Below, in pieces: positions 12,540-24,635 of a stretch of 64,000 nt of DNA (within the stretch, counting starts at the first letter, position 1; each line of letters starts with the position of its first letter). Under the pieces are notes generated by a model. The model ran no database searches. It worked only from the letters and a program-made list of their open reading frames with translations, and was not told the DNA's origin. A program made the translations under genes and the position numbers. Source of the DNA: Callorhinus ursinus (Eukaryota > Chordata > Mammalia > Carnivora > Otariidae); the NCBI RefSeq assembly GCF_003265705.1, contig NW_020312968.1, forward strand, positions 8,781,668 through 8,845,667, written 5' to 3'.

Positions 12540-15152
12540 TTTATATTTAAGTATAGTTGACATACAGTATAACATTAGTTTTAAGTGTACAACATAGTGA
12601 CTTGACAAGTTTATACATTGTGCTGTGGTCACCACAAGCATAGCTACCATCTGTCCCCATATGGCGCTATCACGGGATCCCTGACTCTGTGCCCTTTATT
12701 CCTGTGACTTGCTCATTCCCTAACTGGAAGCCTGTACCTCCCACTCCCCTTCACCCATTTTGCTCATTTCCCCCACTCCCTTCCCTCTGGCAACCGTTAG
12801 TTTTCTGTATTTATAAATCTGATTTTGCTTTTTCTTTGTTTATTCATTTGGTTATTGTTTGTTTTTTAGATTCCACAGATGAGTGAAGTCATATGGTATC
12901 TGTCTATCTCTGACTATTTCACTTATTTCTCTGCTAGCTCCATCCATGTTGTTGCAAATAGCATGATCTCATCCTTTTTTATAGCTGTGCAATATTCCAT
13001 TTGTGTGTGTGTGCGTGCGTGCATATATATATATATATATAGATCCTGTCTCTTTATCCATTTATCAGTGGACATTTAGGTTGCTTCCATATTTTGGCTC
13101 TTGTAAATAATGCTGCAATAAATATAGGGGCACACATGTCTTTTTGAGTTAGTGTTTTCATTTTCTTCGGGTAAATATCCAGTGGTGGATTTATTGGATC
13201 ATACGGTATTTCTATTTATTATTTGTTGAGAAACTTTCATACTGTTTTCCACAGTGGCTGTACCAATGTCCATCCCCACCAACAGCATATGAAGATTTCT
13301 TTTTCTCCCTTCGTCAGCACTTGTTACTTCTTGTGTTTTTTATTTTAACCATTCTGACCGGTATAAGGCAATGTCTCATTGTGGTTTTATTTTGCATTTC
13401 TCTGATGATTAGTGAGATTGAGCATCTTTTTATGTATTGGCCACCTGTATGTATTCTTTGCAAAAAAATGTCTAGGTCTTCTGCCCATTTTTTTATTGGA
13501 TTGTTTGTTGGTTTGCTGTTGTATAAGATCTTTCTATATTTTGGATGTTAGCCTTTTATTGGATATAGCCTTTGTAAATAATTTTTCCCATTCAGTTTTT
13601 GTTTTGTTTTGTTAATGGTTTTCTTAACCATTAACAAAAGCTTTTTATCTTGATGTAGTCCAAATAGTTTATTTTTGCTTTTGTTTCCCTTGCCTTAAGA
13701 GATATATCTAGAAAAATGCTGCTGCTTGGCTGAAGTCAGAGAAATTACTACTTGTGTTACCTTGAAGGAGTTTCATGGTTTCAGGTCTCACATTTAGGCC
13801 TTAAATGCATTTTTAGTATATTTTTGTGTAGAGTGTTAGAAAGTGGTCTAGTTTCATTCTTTTGGATGTGGCTGTCCAGTTTTCCCAGCACCATCTATTG
13901 AAGAGACTGTCTTTTCCCCCATTGTATATTTTGCCTCCCTTGTTGTATATTAATTAGGCATATAATTGTGGGTTTACTTCCAGGTTCTCTATTCCATTCT
14001 ATTGATCAATCTGTCGTTTTTGTGTCTGGACAGTACTGTTTTGATGACTACAGTTTATAACATGTTTGGTAGAATTCACCTGTGAATCCCATCTGGTCCT
14101 TTTTTTTTTTTTTTTTTTTTTACTGATTCAGTTCCATTACTAGTAATTGGTTTGTTTGGACTTTCTATTTCTTCCTCATTCAGTTTTGGAAAATTATGGA
14201 CTTTATCCATTTTGTCTCAGTTGTCCAGTTTGTCGGCCTATAATTTTTCATAGTATTCTTTTATAATCCTATGTATTTCTGTGATGTCAGTTGTTTCAGA
14301 TTTTCTTTATTTGGGTTTTTTTGAGTCTGGCTAAGGGTTTATCAATTTTATTTATCTTTTCAAAGAACCAGCTCTTAGTTTTAATTGATTTTTGATTTTT
14401 TTTTTTTTTGGACTCTGTCATTTATTTCTGCTCTGATCTTTGTTATTTCCTTTCTTCTATTCACCTTGGGCTTTGCTTATTCATTTTCTAGTTCCTTTAG
14501 GTGTAGGGTTAGATTGTTTGAGCTTTTTCTTATTTCTTGATGTAGACCTATATTGCTATATTTTTCCCTCTTAGAACTGATTTTGCTATGTCCCAAAGAT
14601 CTGGGACCCCTGTGTTTTCATTTTCATTTGTCTCCATGTATTTTTTTGTTTTTTTTGATTGATCCATTGGCCCATTGATTACTTAGTAATGGGTTAAATT
14701 CCACATATTTGGCTTTTTTCAGTTTTTTTTAAATTGATTTCTAGTATCATATGGTTGTGGTCAGAAAAGATGCATGGTATGATTTCATTCTTCTTAAATT
14801 GACTGAGGTTTGTTTAAAGGCCTACCATGTGATCTGTCTGGAGAATATTCATTGTGCACTTGAAAAGAATGTATATTCTGTTTTGGGATGGAATGTTCTG
14901 TATATATCCGTTACATCCATCTGGTCCAATGTGTCATTCAAGGACACTGTTTTTTTTATTGATTTTCTGCCTGGATGATCTATCCATTTATGTAAAGGGG
15001 ATGTTAAAGTCCTCTATTATTATTGTATTACCATTAATTTCTGTCTTTATGTCCATTTAATATTTGCTCTATGTATTTAGGTACTGTAGTGTTGGGCATG
15101 TAGATACTTAGAGTTCTTACATCCTCTTGGGTTGATTCATCATTATGTAATG
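12540..15152 (-). mobile_element. Older L1, 3' part (split by the nested L1)
   Basis: Minus-strand L1. The 3' UTR is at 12540-12900 and is followed by ORF2 C-terminal sequence. A join near 14060 skips the middle of the reverse transcriptase. The more upstream ORF2/endonuclease part runs to 15152. Sequence continues after the nested element at 21126. It is heavily decayed with no usable ORF. Confidence 0.8.
12999..13041. repeat. (TG)n/(TA)n microsatellite
   Basis: A compound run gtgtgtgtgcgtgcgtgc followed by (at)n, inside the old L1. Confidence 0.85.
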
Positions 15153-15168
15153 TCCTTCTTTGTCTCTT
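15153..15168. repeat. Target-site duplication of the nested L1, left copy
   Basis: The 16-mer tccttctttgtctctt abuts the L1 A-rich tail and is identical to 21110-21125. The bases beyond it differ (g versus c), which fixes its length. Confidence 0.92.
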
Positions 15169-18100
15169 TATTTTAAATTTAATTTTATTATGTTATGTTA
15201 GTCACCATACAGTACATCATAGTTGTTGATGTGGTGATCCATGATTCATTGTTTTCATATAACACCCAGTGCTCCATGCGGTATGTGCCCTCCTTAATAC
15301 CCATCACCAGGCTAACACATCTCCCCACCCCCCTCCCCTCTAGAACCCTCAGTTTGTTTCTCAGAGTCCATAGTCTCTCAGTTCGTCTCTCCCTCCGATT
15401 CCCCCCTTCATGTTTCCCTTCCTTCTCCTAATGTCCTCCATGCTGTTCCTTATGTTCCACAAATAAGTGAAACCATCTGATAATTGACTTTCTCTGCTTG
15501 ACTTATTTCACTTAGTACAATCTCCTCCAGTCCCATCCATGTGGATGTAAAAGTTGGGTATTCATCCTTTCTGATAGCTGAGTACTATTCCATTGTATAT
15601 ATGGACCACATCTTCTTCATCCATTCATCTGCTGAAGGGCATCTCGGCTCTTTCCACAGTTTGGCTATTGCGGACATTGCTGCTATGAGCATTGGGGTGC
15701 GTATGGCCCTTCTTTTCACTACATCTGTGTCTTTGGGGTAAATACCCAGTGGTGCAATTGCTGGGTCATAGGGTAGCTCTGTTCTTAATTTTTTGAGGAA
15801 CCTCCACACTGTTTTCCCAACTTGCATTCCCACCAACAGTGTAAGAGGGTTCCCCTTTCTCCACAAGCTCTCCAACATTTGTTGTCTCATGCCCTGTCAA
15901 TTTTTGCCATTCTAACTGGTATAAGGTGGTATCTCAGTGTGGTTTTGACTTGAATTTCCCTGATGGCTAATGATGATGAACATTTTTTCACGTGTCTGTT
16001 AGCCATTTGTATGTCGTCTTTTGAGAAGTGTCTGTTCATGTCTTCTGCCCATTTTTTGACTTGATTATTTGTTTTTTGGGTGTTGAGTTTGAGAAATTCT
16101 TTATAGATCTTGGAAATCAGCCCTTTGTAAGGTCATTTGCAAATATCTTCTCCCATTCTGTGGGTTGCCTCTTAGTTCTGTTGACTGTTTTCCTTTGCTC
16201 TGCAGAAGCTTTTTATCTTGATGAAGTCCCAAAAGGTCATTTTTGCTTTTATTTCACGTGACTTTGTAGATGTATCTTGAAAGAAGTTGCTGTGCCGATG
16301 TCAAAGAGGTTACTGCCTATGCTCTCCTCTAGGATTTTGATGGATTCCTGTCTCACATGGAGGTCTTCATCCATTTTGAGTTTATCTTTGTGTATGGTGT
16401 TAGAGAATGGTCGAGTTTCATTCTTCTGTATATAGCTGTCCAATTTCCCCCAGCACCATTTATTGAGGAGACTGTCTTTTTTCCAATGCATATTTTCTCC
16501 TGCTTTGTCAAAGATTATTTGACCATAGAGTTGAGGGTCCATATCTGTGCTCTCTGTTCTGTTCCATTGGTCTATATGTCTGTTTTTGTGCCAGTACCAT
16601 GCTGTCTTGGGGATCACTGCTTTGTAATAAAGCTTGAAATTGGGCAACGTGATGCCCCAGCTTTGTTTTTCTTCTTCAACATTTCCTTGGAGATTCGGGG
16701 TCTTTTCTGATTCCATACAAATTTTAGGATTGTTTGTTCCAGCACTTTGAAAAATGTCATTGGAATTTTGATCGGGATGGCATTGAAGGTATAGATTGCT
16801 CTGGGCAGCATAGACATTTTAACAATGTTTATTTTTATGATCCATGAGCATGGAATGTTTTTCCATCTTTTTGTGTCATCTTCAGTTTCTTTCATGAGTG
16901 TTCTGTAGTTCCTAGAGTATAGATCCTTTACCTCTTTGGGTAGGTTTATTCTGAGGTATCTTACGGTTTTTGGTACTATTGTAAATGGAATCGATTCTCT
17001 AATTTCTCTTTCTACAGTTGCATTGTTAATGTATAAGAAAGCAACTGATTTCTGTGCATTGGTTTTGTATCCTGCCACATTACTGAATTGCCGTATGAGT
17101 TCTAGTAATTTGGGGGTGGAGTCTTTTGGGTTTTCCACATAGAGTATCATGTCATCTGTGAAGAGAGTTTAACTTCTTCTTTGCCAACCTGAATACCTTT
17201 TATTTCTTTTTGTTTTCTGAATGCTGTTGCTAGGACTTCTAGTACTATGTTCAACAACAGTGGTGAGAGTGGGCATCCTTGTCATGTTCCTGATCTTAAG
17301 GGAAAGGCTCTCGGCGTTTCCCCATTGAGGATGATTTTTGCTGTGGGTTTTTCATAGATGGATTTTATGACATTGAGGAATGTTCCCTCTATCCCTATAC
17401 TCTGAGGAGTTTTAATCAGGAAAGGATGCTGTATTTTGTCAAATGCTTTTTCTGCATCAATTGAAAGGACCATATTTTTCTTCTCTCTCCCCTTATTAAT
17501 GTGTTCTATCATATTGATTGATTTGCAAATGTTGAACCACCCTTGCATCTCGAAGATAAATCCCACTTGGTCATGGTGGGTGATCCTTTTAATGTATTGT
17601 TGGATCCTATTAGCTAGGATTTTGTTGAGAATTTTGGAATCCATATTCATCAGGGATATCAGTCTGAAATTCTCCTTTTTGATGGGGTCTTTGCCTGGTT
17701 TGGGGATTAAGGTAATGCCTCATAGAATGAGTCTGGAAGCTTTTCTTCTGTTTCTATTTTTTGAAACAGCTTCAGGAGACTAGGTATTATTTCTTCTTTG
17801 AATGTCTGGTAGAATTCCCCAGGGAATCCATCAGGCCCTGGGCTCTTGTTTTTTGGGAGGTTTTTGATTACTCCTTCAATCTCGTTACTGGTTATTGGCC
17901 TATTCAGGTTGTCAATTTCTTCCTGTTTCAGTCTTGGTAGTTTATAGGTTTCCAGGAAGGCATCCATTTCGTCCATGTTGCTTAACTTATTGGCATATTG
18001 TTGCTGATGATAATTTCTAATAATTGTTTCTATTTCCTTGGTGTTAGTCATGATCTCTCCCTTTAGGTTCATAATTTTATTAATTTGGGTCCTTTCTCTT

Positions 18101-21100
18101 TTCTTTTGGATAATTCTGGCCAGTGGTTTATCAATCTTATTAATTATTTCAAAGAACCAGCTTGTAGTTTCGTTGATCTGATCTACTGTGTTTCTGGTTT
18201 CTAATTCATTGGTGTCTGCTCTAATCTTAATTATTTCTCTTCTAATGCCTGGCTTAGGCATCATTTGTTTTTCCCTAGTTTTTAAGGTGTAAAGTTAGTT
18301 GGTGAATTCGGAATTTTTCTATTTTTTTGAGTGAGGCTTGGATGGCTCTGTATTTCCCCCTTAGGACCACCTTTGTGGTATCCCATAGGTTTTAGACTGA
18401 TGTGTTTTCGTTCTCATTAGTTTCCATGAATTAAGTTCTTCTTTGATTTCCTGGTTGACCCAAACATTCTTGAGCAGAGTGGTCTTTAGCTTCCAAGTGT
18501 TTGAATTTCCTCCAAAGTTTTTGTGATTGAGTTCCACTTTTAAAGCATTATGGTCTGAGAAGATGCAGGGAATAAGCTCAATCTTTTGGTATCAGTTGAG
18601 ACCTGATTGTGACCCAGTATGTGGTCTGTTCTGGAGAAAGTTCCATGTGCGCTTGAGAAGAATGAGTACTCTGTTGTTCTAGGGTGGAATATTCTGTATA
18701 TATCTGTGAGGTCCATCTGGTCCAGTGTGTCATTCAAAGCTCTTGTTTCTTTGTTGATTTTCTGCTTAGATGATCTGTTCATTGCTGAGAGTGGAGTATT
18801 GAGGTCTACAATTAACGTATTATTATGACTCTTTATTTTGGTTAACAGTTGGCTTATGTAGTTGGCTGCTCCCATGTTGGGGGCATAGATATTTACAATT
18901 GTTAGATCTTCTTGTTGGATAGACCCTTTAAGAATGATATAGTGTCGTTCTGTGTCTCTAACTACAGTCTTTAGTTTAAAATCTAATTTGTCTGGTATAA
19001 GAATTGCTACCCCAGCTTTCTTTTGAGGTCTGTTGGCATGGAAGATGGATGGATCTCCATCCCTTCACTTTCAGTCTGGATGTATCATTAGGTTCAGAAT
19101 GAGTCTCTTCTAGACAGCATATGGATGGGTCCTGTCTTTTTATCCAATCTGCAACCCTGTGCCATTTTATGGGAGCATTTAGGCTGTTCATGTCTCAACA
19201 TGAACAACTATTGTTAAGTCTATTTATCTAATGTGTTGTGATTATTGAAAGATATGAATTGATTGTCCTCATGTTGCCTGTGAGGTCCTTGTTTCTGCAA
19301 GTTGTCTCTGTAAATTTCTGTTCAATATCACTCTTGGGGTCTTTCTCCTTTTATAGAACCCCCCCTTAATATTTTGTTCAGGGTCAGCTTAGTGGTCACA
19401 TAGTCTTTCAGTTTCTGCCAGTCTTGGAAACTCTGCATCTCTCCATCCATTCTAAATCATAACCTCGTCGGGTAAAGTATTCTTGGCTGCATGTTCTTCT
19501 CATATAGTACCCTGAATATATCTTGCCAGGCCTTTCTGGCTTGCCAGGTCTCTGTGGATAGGTCTGACATTATTCTGATATTCCTTCCTCTGTCCGTAAG
19601 GAATCTCTTCTCCCTAACTGTCTTTAAGATGGTTTCCTTGGTTCTAAGATTTGCGAGTTTCACTATTACATGCTGGGGTGTTGGTCTGTTTTTCTTGGTC
19701 TTGGGAGGGGTCCTCTCTGCCTCTAGGACATGAATGTTTCATTCCCCAGATTAGGGAAGTTCTCAGCTACAATTTGCTCAAAGATATTTTCTAGTCCTCT
19801 CTCTCCACACCCTCTGGGATTCCAATAATTCTGACATTGGAACGTTTCATGGTGTCACTTATTTCTCTGATTCTGTTTTCATGGATTTTGAGCTGTTTCT
19901 CCCCGGCCTCCTCTTTACCCTTCTTTTCTATCAATTGGTCTTTTGGATCACTAATTCGTTCTTCTGCCTCATTTACCCTGGCTGTTAGAGTATCTAGATT
20001 AGTTTGGATCTCATTGATAGCGTTTTTAAGTTCTGCCTGTTCAGCTTTCATTTCTGCCCTTAGAGACTCTATGTTGCCATTAATTGATTCTCCATTCTAG
20101 CTATTGTCTTCATAACTGTTACCCTGAAGACCATCTCCGACATCTTGGTTATATCTGTATTCATTTGTAAATCTGTGGCAGAAGTCACAGTCTCTGAGTC
20201 TTTCCTATTTTGGGGTTCCTCCTCCTAGTCATTCTGTTGAGGGGTGGCTGAGGGAATGTACAGAGCCCAAATTATTGACCACAACCCAAGCAAGATGCAC
20301 CTGTTTTATAGGGAATTTAAGGTTGTTGACCTCTTGTTCTCCCAGCCTGTCTTCTGGGGGAGGGGCCTGCTGCGCTGTTACTCAGGCAACCCTGTTTGGG
20401 CAGAGTTGCCCTGCCCCCTGTGGGGGGGGGATGGGCTCAGTGGGAACCGGTTTTGGGGGGGCTTTTGTTCTCTGGCGGCTTTCCCTGGTGGCTTTCCGCA
20501 TCTCTTCCGCGAGTCAGAGCAGAAGAGACCGTTTCCAACCCTCTGCCTCAGAGTGGAGAGATTACAGTCTGTGCTTCAGTGAGCTCTCTGGGCCACACTA
20601 CCTCTGTTTCTCTCTGTGCTGCTATGACCTGCAGCACCCTGGGTTGTGTGCCCCTCAGCAGTGCTCCCAGTCCTGCCTCCAGGTTGGAGCACATCTCTGC
20701 CCTTTGTGCTTCTAGAACCGCCAGTCGCCCCCGGTTTGCATGCATGGCCCCACAGCTCAGGGTTTCAGTCCAGGGGGTTGCCCTAAAGCCCTTTTCCTGT
20801 CACTACCGGTCTGCGAGTCAGAGCCCGGTCCCCAGCTCAGGAGGCTTTCATGCACTGGCAATGCAGGATCCCCTGGCTCCCTCCCTTTTCCATTTATCCT
20901 CTGATATTTGCCTGCGGAATCATGGTTCCCTGCTTCATACCTCGAAACCAACCGCCTGCAATATTCTGTTTGTAGAGATGCAAATATATCTTCTTATATC
21001 TCAGGCTGATTTCTTGGGTACTCAGAGTGGTCTGGTGGATATCCAGCTCAATTCCAGGGACCAGTTGGAATAGGGTCCCCTACTCCTGCACCATCCTATC

Positions 21101-21109
21101 CCTTCCCTC
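15169..21109 (-). mobile_element. Near full-length L1 (LINE-1) retrotransposon, nested
   Basis: A minus-strand L1 of about 5.94 kb. Its decayed A-rich tail is at 15169-15190 and the 3' UTR at about 15190-15580. ORF2 runs from about 19195 down to 15585, with endonuclease start (SLNAPIKWHRVADWIKRQD), reverse transcriptase and C-terminal Cys region. ORF1 is at about 19310-20105 (coiled coil and RNA-binding parts), and a GC-rich 5' UTR is at about 20240-21109. A 16-bp direct repeat flanks it (15153-15168 and 21110-21125), so both ends are defined. ORF2 is broken by several stops and frameshifts. One is a 2-nt insertion beside the catalytic Asp-Asp motif near 17150-17170, where the motif reads TDD rather than ADD. 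The element is not expected to be active. Confidence 0.93.
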
Positions 21110-21125
21110 TCCTTCTTTGTCTCTT
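21110..21125. repeat. Target-site duplication of the nested L1, right copy
   Basis: The second identical copy of the 16-mer abuts the L1 5' end. The older L1 sequence interrupted at 15168 resumes directly after it at 21126. Confidence 0.92.
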
Positions 21126-21480
21126 GCTATAATCTTTGTTTTAAAGTCTATTTTGTCTGATAAAAGTATTGCTACCCTGGCTTTCTTTCCCCCCCTTCCA
21201 TTTGCATTAAATGCTTTTCATCCCTTCACTTGTAGTCTGACTATCTCTTCAGGTCTGAGGTAAATCTCCTGTAGGCAGCAGTTTTTTGTTTTTTGTTTCA
21301 ATCCATTCTGCCACCCTTTATCTTTTGATTGGCGCATGTAGTCCATTTACATTTAAAGTAATTGATAGGCACGTACTTGTTGCCATTTATTTCATTTATT
21401 TCTGCTGTAATCTTTGTTACGTCTGCCTTTCTACTAACTTGAGACTTCATTGTTCCTTCGAGTTCATTGAGGTATAAAAG
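21126..21480 (-). mobile_element. Older L1, continuation after the nested L1
   Basis: The text continues the L1 interrupted at 15168 (endonuclease region). It runs into a second L1 segment whose own endonuclease region starts near 21480, shown by repetition of motifs already passed at about 14560-15000. Confidence 0.7.
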
Positions 21481-21930
21481 GTAGGTTGTTCATTGGGTCT
21501 CATTTCTTTTACATAGGCTTTTATTGTTGTGAACTTGCCTATTAGAGCTGTTTTTCTGTCCATTTTCATTTGTCTAAAGGTATTTTTTGATTTATCTTTT
21601 GTTTTCTCTTTGTCTCATTTATTCATCATCATGTTTAATCTCTACATATTTATGGATTTTCTGGTTTTCTTCATGTAATTGATTGCTAATTTCATGCCAT
21701 TGTGGTCAGAAAAGATGCTTGATATTTCAGTCGTCTGAAAGTTCTTACCTTGTTTTTGTGCTCTAACATATGATGTATCCTGATATTTTGTTGCTTTTGG
21801 ATAGAATGTTCTGTGTATATCTGTAAAGTCTATTTATCTAATGTGTTGTTGAAGGTCAGTGTTTCCTTATTGATTTCCTATATGGATGATATTTACATTG
21901 ATGTTAAGTTGGTATTAAAAATGTCCCAAG

Positions 21931-22052
21931 CATCGGGCTCCCTGCTCGGTGGGAAGCCTGCTTCTCCCTCTCCCACTGCCCCTGCTTGTGTTCCCTCTCT
22001 CGCTGTGCCTCTCTGTCAAATAAATAAATAAAAATCTTTTTAAAAAAACATA
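21931..22052 (+). mobile_element. 5'-truncated SINEC with perfect target-site duplication
   Basis: The element starts at 'catcgggctccctgctc' and lacks the whole tRNA-like head with its A and B boxes. It has the CT-rich body and A-rich tail. Perfect 14-bp direct repeats aaaaatgtcccaag flank it at 21917-21930 and 22053-22066. Confidence 0.92.
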
Positions 22053-22099
22053 AAAAATGTCCCAAGTATTATTGTATTTACTATCTGTTTCTCCGTCTA

Positions 22100-22101
<2 letters not shown>

Positions 22102-22148
<47 letters not shown>

Positions 22149-22158
22149 NNNNNNNNNN

Positions 22159-22208
<50 letters not shown>
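22102..22208. repeat. (CA)n microsatellite containing an assembly gap
   Basis: AC repeats occupy 22102-22148 and 22159-22208, with N at 22149-22158. The N run is exactly ten bases, a placeholder rather than a measured length. Confidence 0.97.
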
Positions 22209-22212
<4 letters not shown>

Positions 22213-22270
22213 CTATGTTGGGTACCAAATATTTACAAATGTTATATCCTCTTATTGAACTGACTACTTT

Positions 22271-22428
22271 GGGGCACCTGGGTGGCTCAATCAGTTAAGC
22301 GTCTGCCTTTGGCTCATGTCATGATCCCAGGGTCCTGCTCACTGGGGAGCCTGCTTCTCCCTCTCCCGCTCCCCCTACTTGTGCTCTTTCTCTCTCTGTC
22401 AAATAAATAAATAAAACCTTAAAAAAAC
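22271..22428 (+). mobile_element. SINEC with internal deletion
   Basis: Head 'ggggcacctgggtggctc' is intact, but the body lacks the segment between 'agggtcctg' and 'ctcactgggg'. Flanks aactgactacttt (22258-22270) and aactgattccttt (22429-22441) match at 11 of 13 positions. Confidence 0.88.
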
Positions 22429-24435
22429 AACTGATTCCTTTATCATTATGCAATGCTCTTCTTTTTCTCTTAAAGTCTTTTTTGTTTTAAAGTCTGTTTT
22501 GTCTATTGTAAATCCCAGGCTCTCCTTTGTTTCCATTTGCATGGAATACATTTTTCCATCTCTTAACTGCCACTCTGTGTGTATCCTTACATCAAAAGTA
22601 TCTTGTAGGCAGCACTGAGATGGGTCCTGTTGTTGTTTAATCCATTTGGTCACTGTCTACTAAATGTAGAATATAGTCCACTTATATTTAAAGTAATTAA
22701 TGATAGGTATGTACTGTTTCATTTTGTTACTGTTTTCTGGTTCTTTTGTAGTTCTTCTGTTCCTTTATTCTCTTGCTCTTTTCTTGGGCTATTTGATCAA
22801 TTTTCTGTAGTGGTATGCTTAGATTCCTTTCTATCTTTTATGTATCTACTGTAGGTTTTTCTTTGTCGTTATCATTGGGTTTATATATAGCAACCTAAAT
22901 CTATTATCAGTCTATTTTAAGTTGGTAACACTTAACTTCGAATGCATTCAAGAGCTCAGCTCCCTCCCTTAAATTTTAAGTTTTTAATGTCACATTTTAC
23001 ATCTTTTTATCTTGTGTATCCCTTAACTAATTACGGTAATCATAGTTTTACTACTTTTGTCTTAACCTTCATACTGTCTTTAAAAGTGATTAATCTTCTA
23101 CCTTTACTCTATATATTTCCTTTCCAGTAAGATTTATTCTTTTATATATTGTTACTAATTAGCACCCTTCCTTTTAGGTTTTAAAGAAGTCCCTTAACAT
23201 TTCTTTTAAGGCTGGTTTAATGGTGATGAAAGCCTTTAGCTTTACCTTTCTGGAAAATTCCTCATTTCAATTCTGAATAACTTTGCTGAAGAGTGTATTT
23301 TGGGAAGGGATTCCCCTCCCCCCCTTTAGTTCTTTTAAATATATCCTGCCACTCTGTTCTGGCCTGCAGTTTCTGCTGAAAAAAAAATGTGCCGATAGTC
23401 TTATGAGGGTTTCCTTGAACATTAACAACTTGTTTTTTTCTTCTGGCTTTTAAGATTCTCTCCTTGTCTTTTAACTTTTGACATCTTAATTATAATGTGT
23501 CTTAGTGTGGGTCTCTTTGGGTTCATCTTATTTGGAACTCTCTGGTTTCCTGGATCTGGATGTTTGTTTCTTTCTCCAGGTTAGGGAAATTTTCAGCCAT
23601 TGTTTTCTCAAGGAAGACTTCTGCCATTCTCCTCCTTCTGGGATTCTTACGATGGGAACATTAATCCATTTGATGTTGCCTTGTAAGTCCCTTAAGCTCT
23701 TGCCTCTTTTCATTCATTTTTCTTTGTGCTGCTTAGATTGGGTGAGTTCTACTGCTTTGACTTTGAGTTAAATGATCCTTTCCTCTGCATCATGTAATCT
23801 GTTAAATGCCTCTACTGTATATTTTAGTTCAGTTACTGTATTCTTCAGCTCTGTGACTTCCATTTGGTACTTTCTCATATTGTTCATCTCTTTGTTAAAG
23901 GTCTCACTGTGTTCATCTATTCTTCTTCCCAGTTTGGTGAGCATCTTTATGACCATTACTTTAAATTACTCATTGCCATTTCATTGTTTTTCCCCCGAGT
24001 TTTATTCTTGTTCTTTAATTTGCACCATACTTTTCTGTTGCTTCATTTTGCTTGACTCTGTTGGTTTCTAGGCATTAGATGAAGCTGCCACCTCTCCTAG
24101 TCTTGAAGTGAATTCATGTAGGAGATAAACCCTGTTGTTCAATCCTGCCCTAGCTCTTGTCTCTCATATATTTGTGCCTGTCCAAGCAGCCTATTAGGTT
24201 TTTAACAGACCCCAAAACAGGATGTGCCAAGCCTTGTGAGTATCCGAGACTTATCCCCCTATAGTCACCCTCTACCCCCTTTTTTTAATAGTGGCTGGAG
24301 TTTAACTAGGTACATAAGCCCATAGCTAAAGCTAACAGAGTCAAGTCTCTTGCAGGCCATGTGACTAAGTCCTGGACAAGAGTTAAAGTAACTTGGGCCT
24401 CTTGCACATAGTACTCTTAAAGAAGCGGCCATGTC

Positions 24436-24624
24436 AGGGCACCTGGGTGGCTCAGTCGTTAAGCATCTGCCTTCAGCTCAGACCATGATCCCAGGGTCCT
24501 GGGATGGAGCCCTGCATCGGGCTCCCTGCTCAGTGGGGAGTCTGCTTCTCCCTCTGCCTCACCTGTGTGCTCATGCTCTCACTCTCATCCTCTCTCAAAT
24601 AAGACCTTAAAAAAAAGGGGGGGG
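24436..24624 (+). mobile_element. SINEC
   Basis: Plus-strand SINEC with a poly-A/G-rich end. Flanks gcggccatgtc (24425-24435) and gtggccacgtc (24625-24635) match at 9 of 11 positions. Confidence 0.88.
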
Positions 24625-24635
24625 GTGGCCACGTC

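Larger units (their letters stand above)
21481..24424 (-). mobile_element. Old L1, 5' half (endonuclease, ORF1, 5' UTR)
   Basis: Minus-strand L1. Endonuclease-like sequence occupies 21480-22700, ORF1-like sequence about 23230-23990 (a block resembling SLRDLQGNIK in ORF1p), and a possible 5' UTR runs up to about 24420. It is interrupted by two SINECs, a (CA)n tract and the N gap. No intact ORF remains. Confidence 0.7.

Noticed and set aside
17707..18264. 185-codon open frame as a gene
   Set aside because: It is a fragment of the nested L1 ORF2 reverse-transcriptase region.
20244..20715. Overlapping plus-strand frames as cellular genes
   Set aside because: They lie in the GC-rich L1 5' UTR in antisense. 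Kept only as a speculative ORF0-like observation.
22057..22263. Thr-His/Cys-Val repeat proteins
   Set aside because: They are translations of a CA microsatellite running through an N gap.
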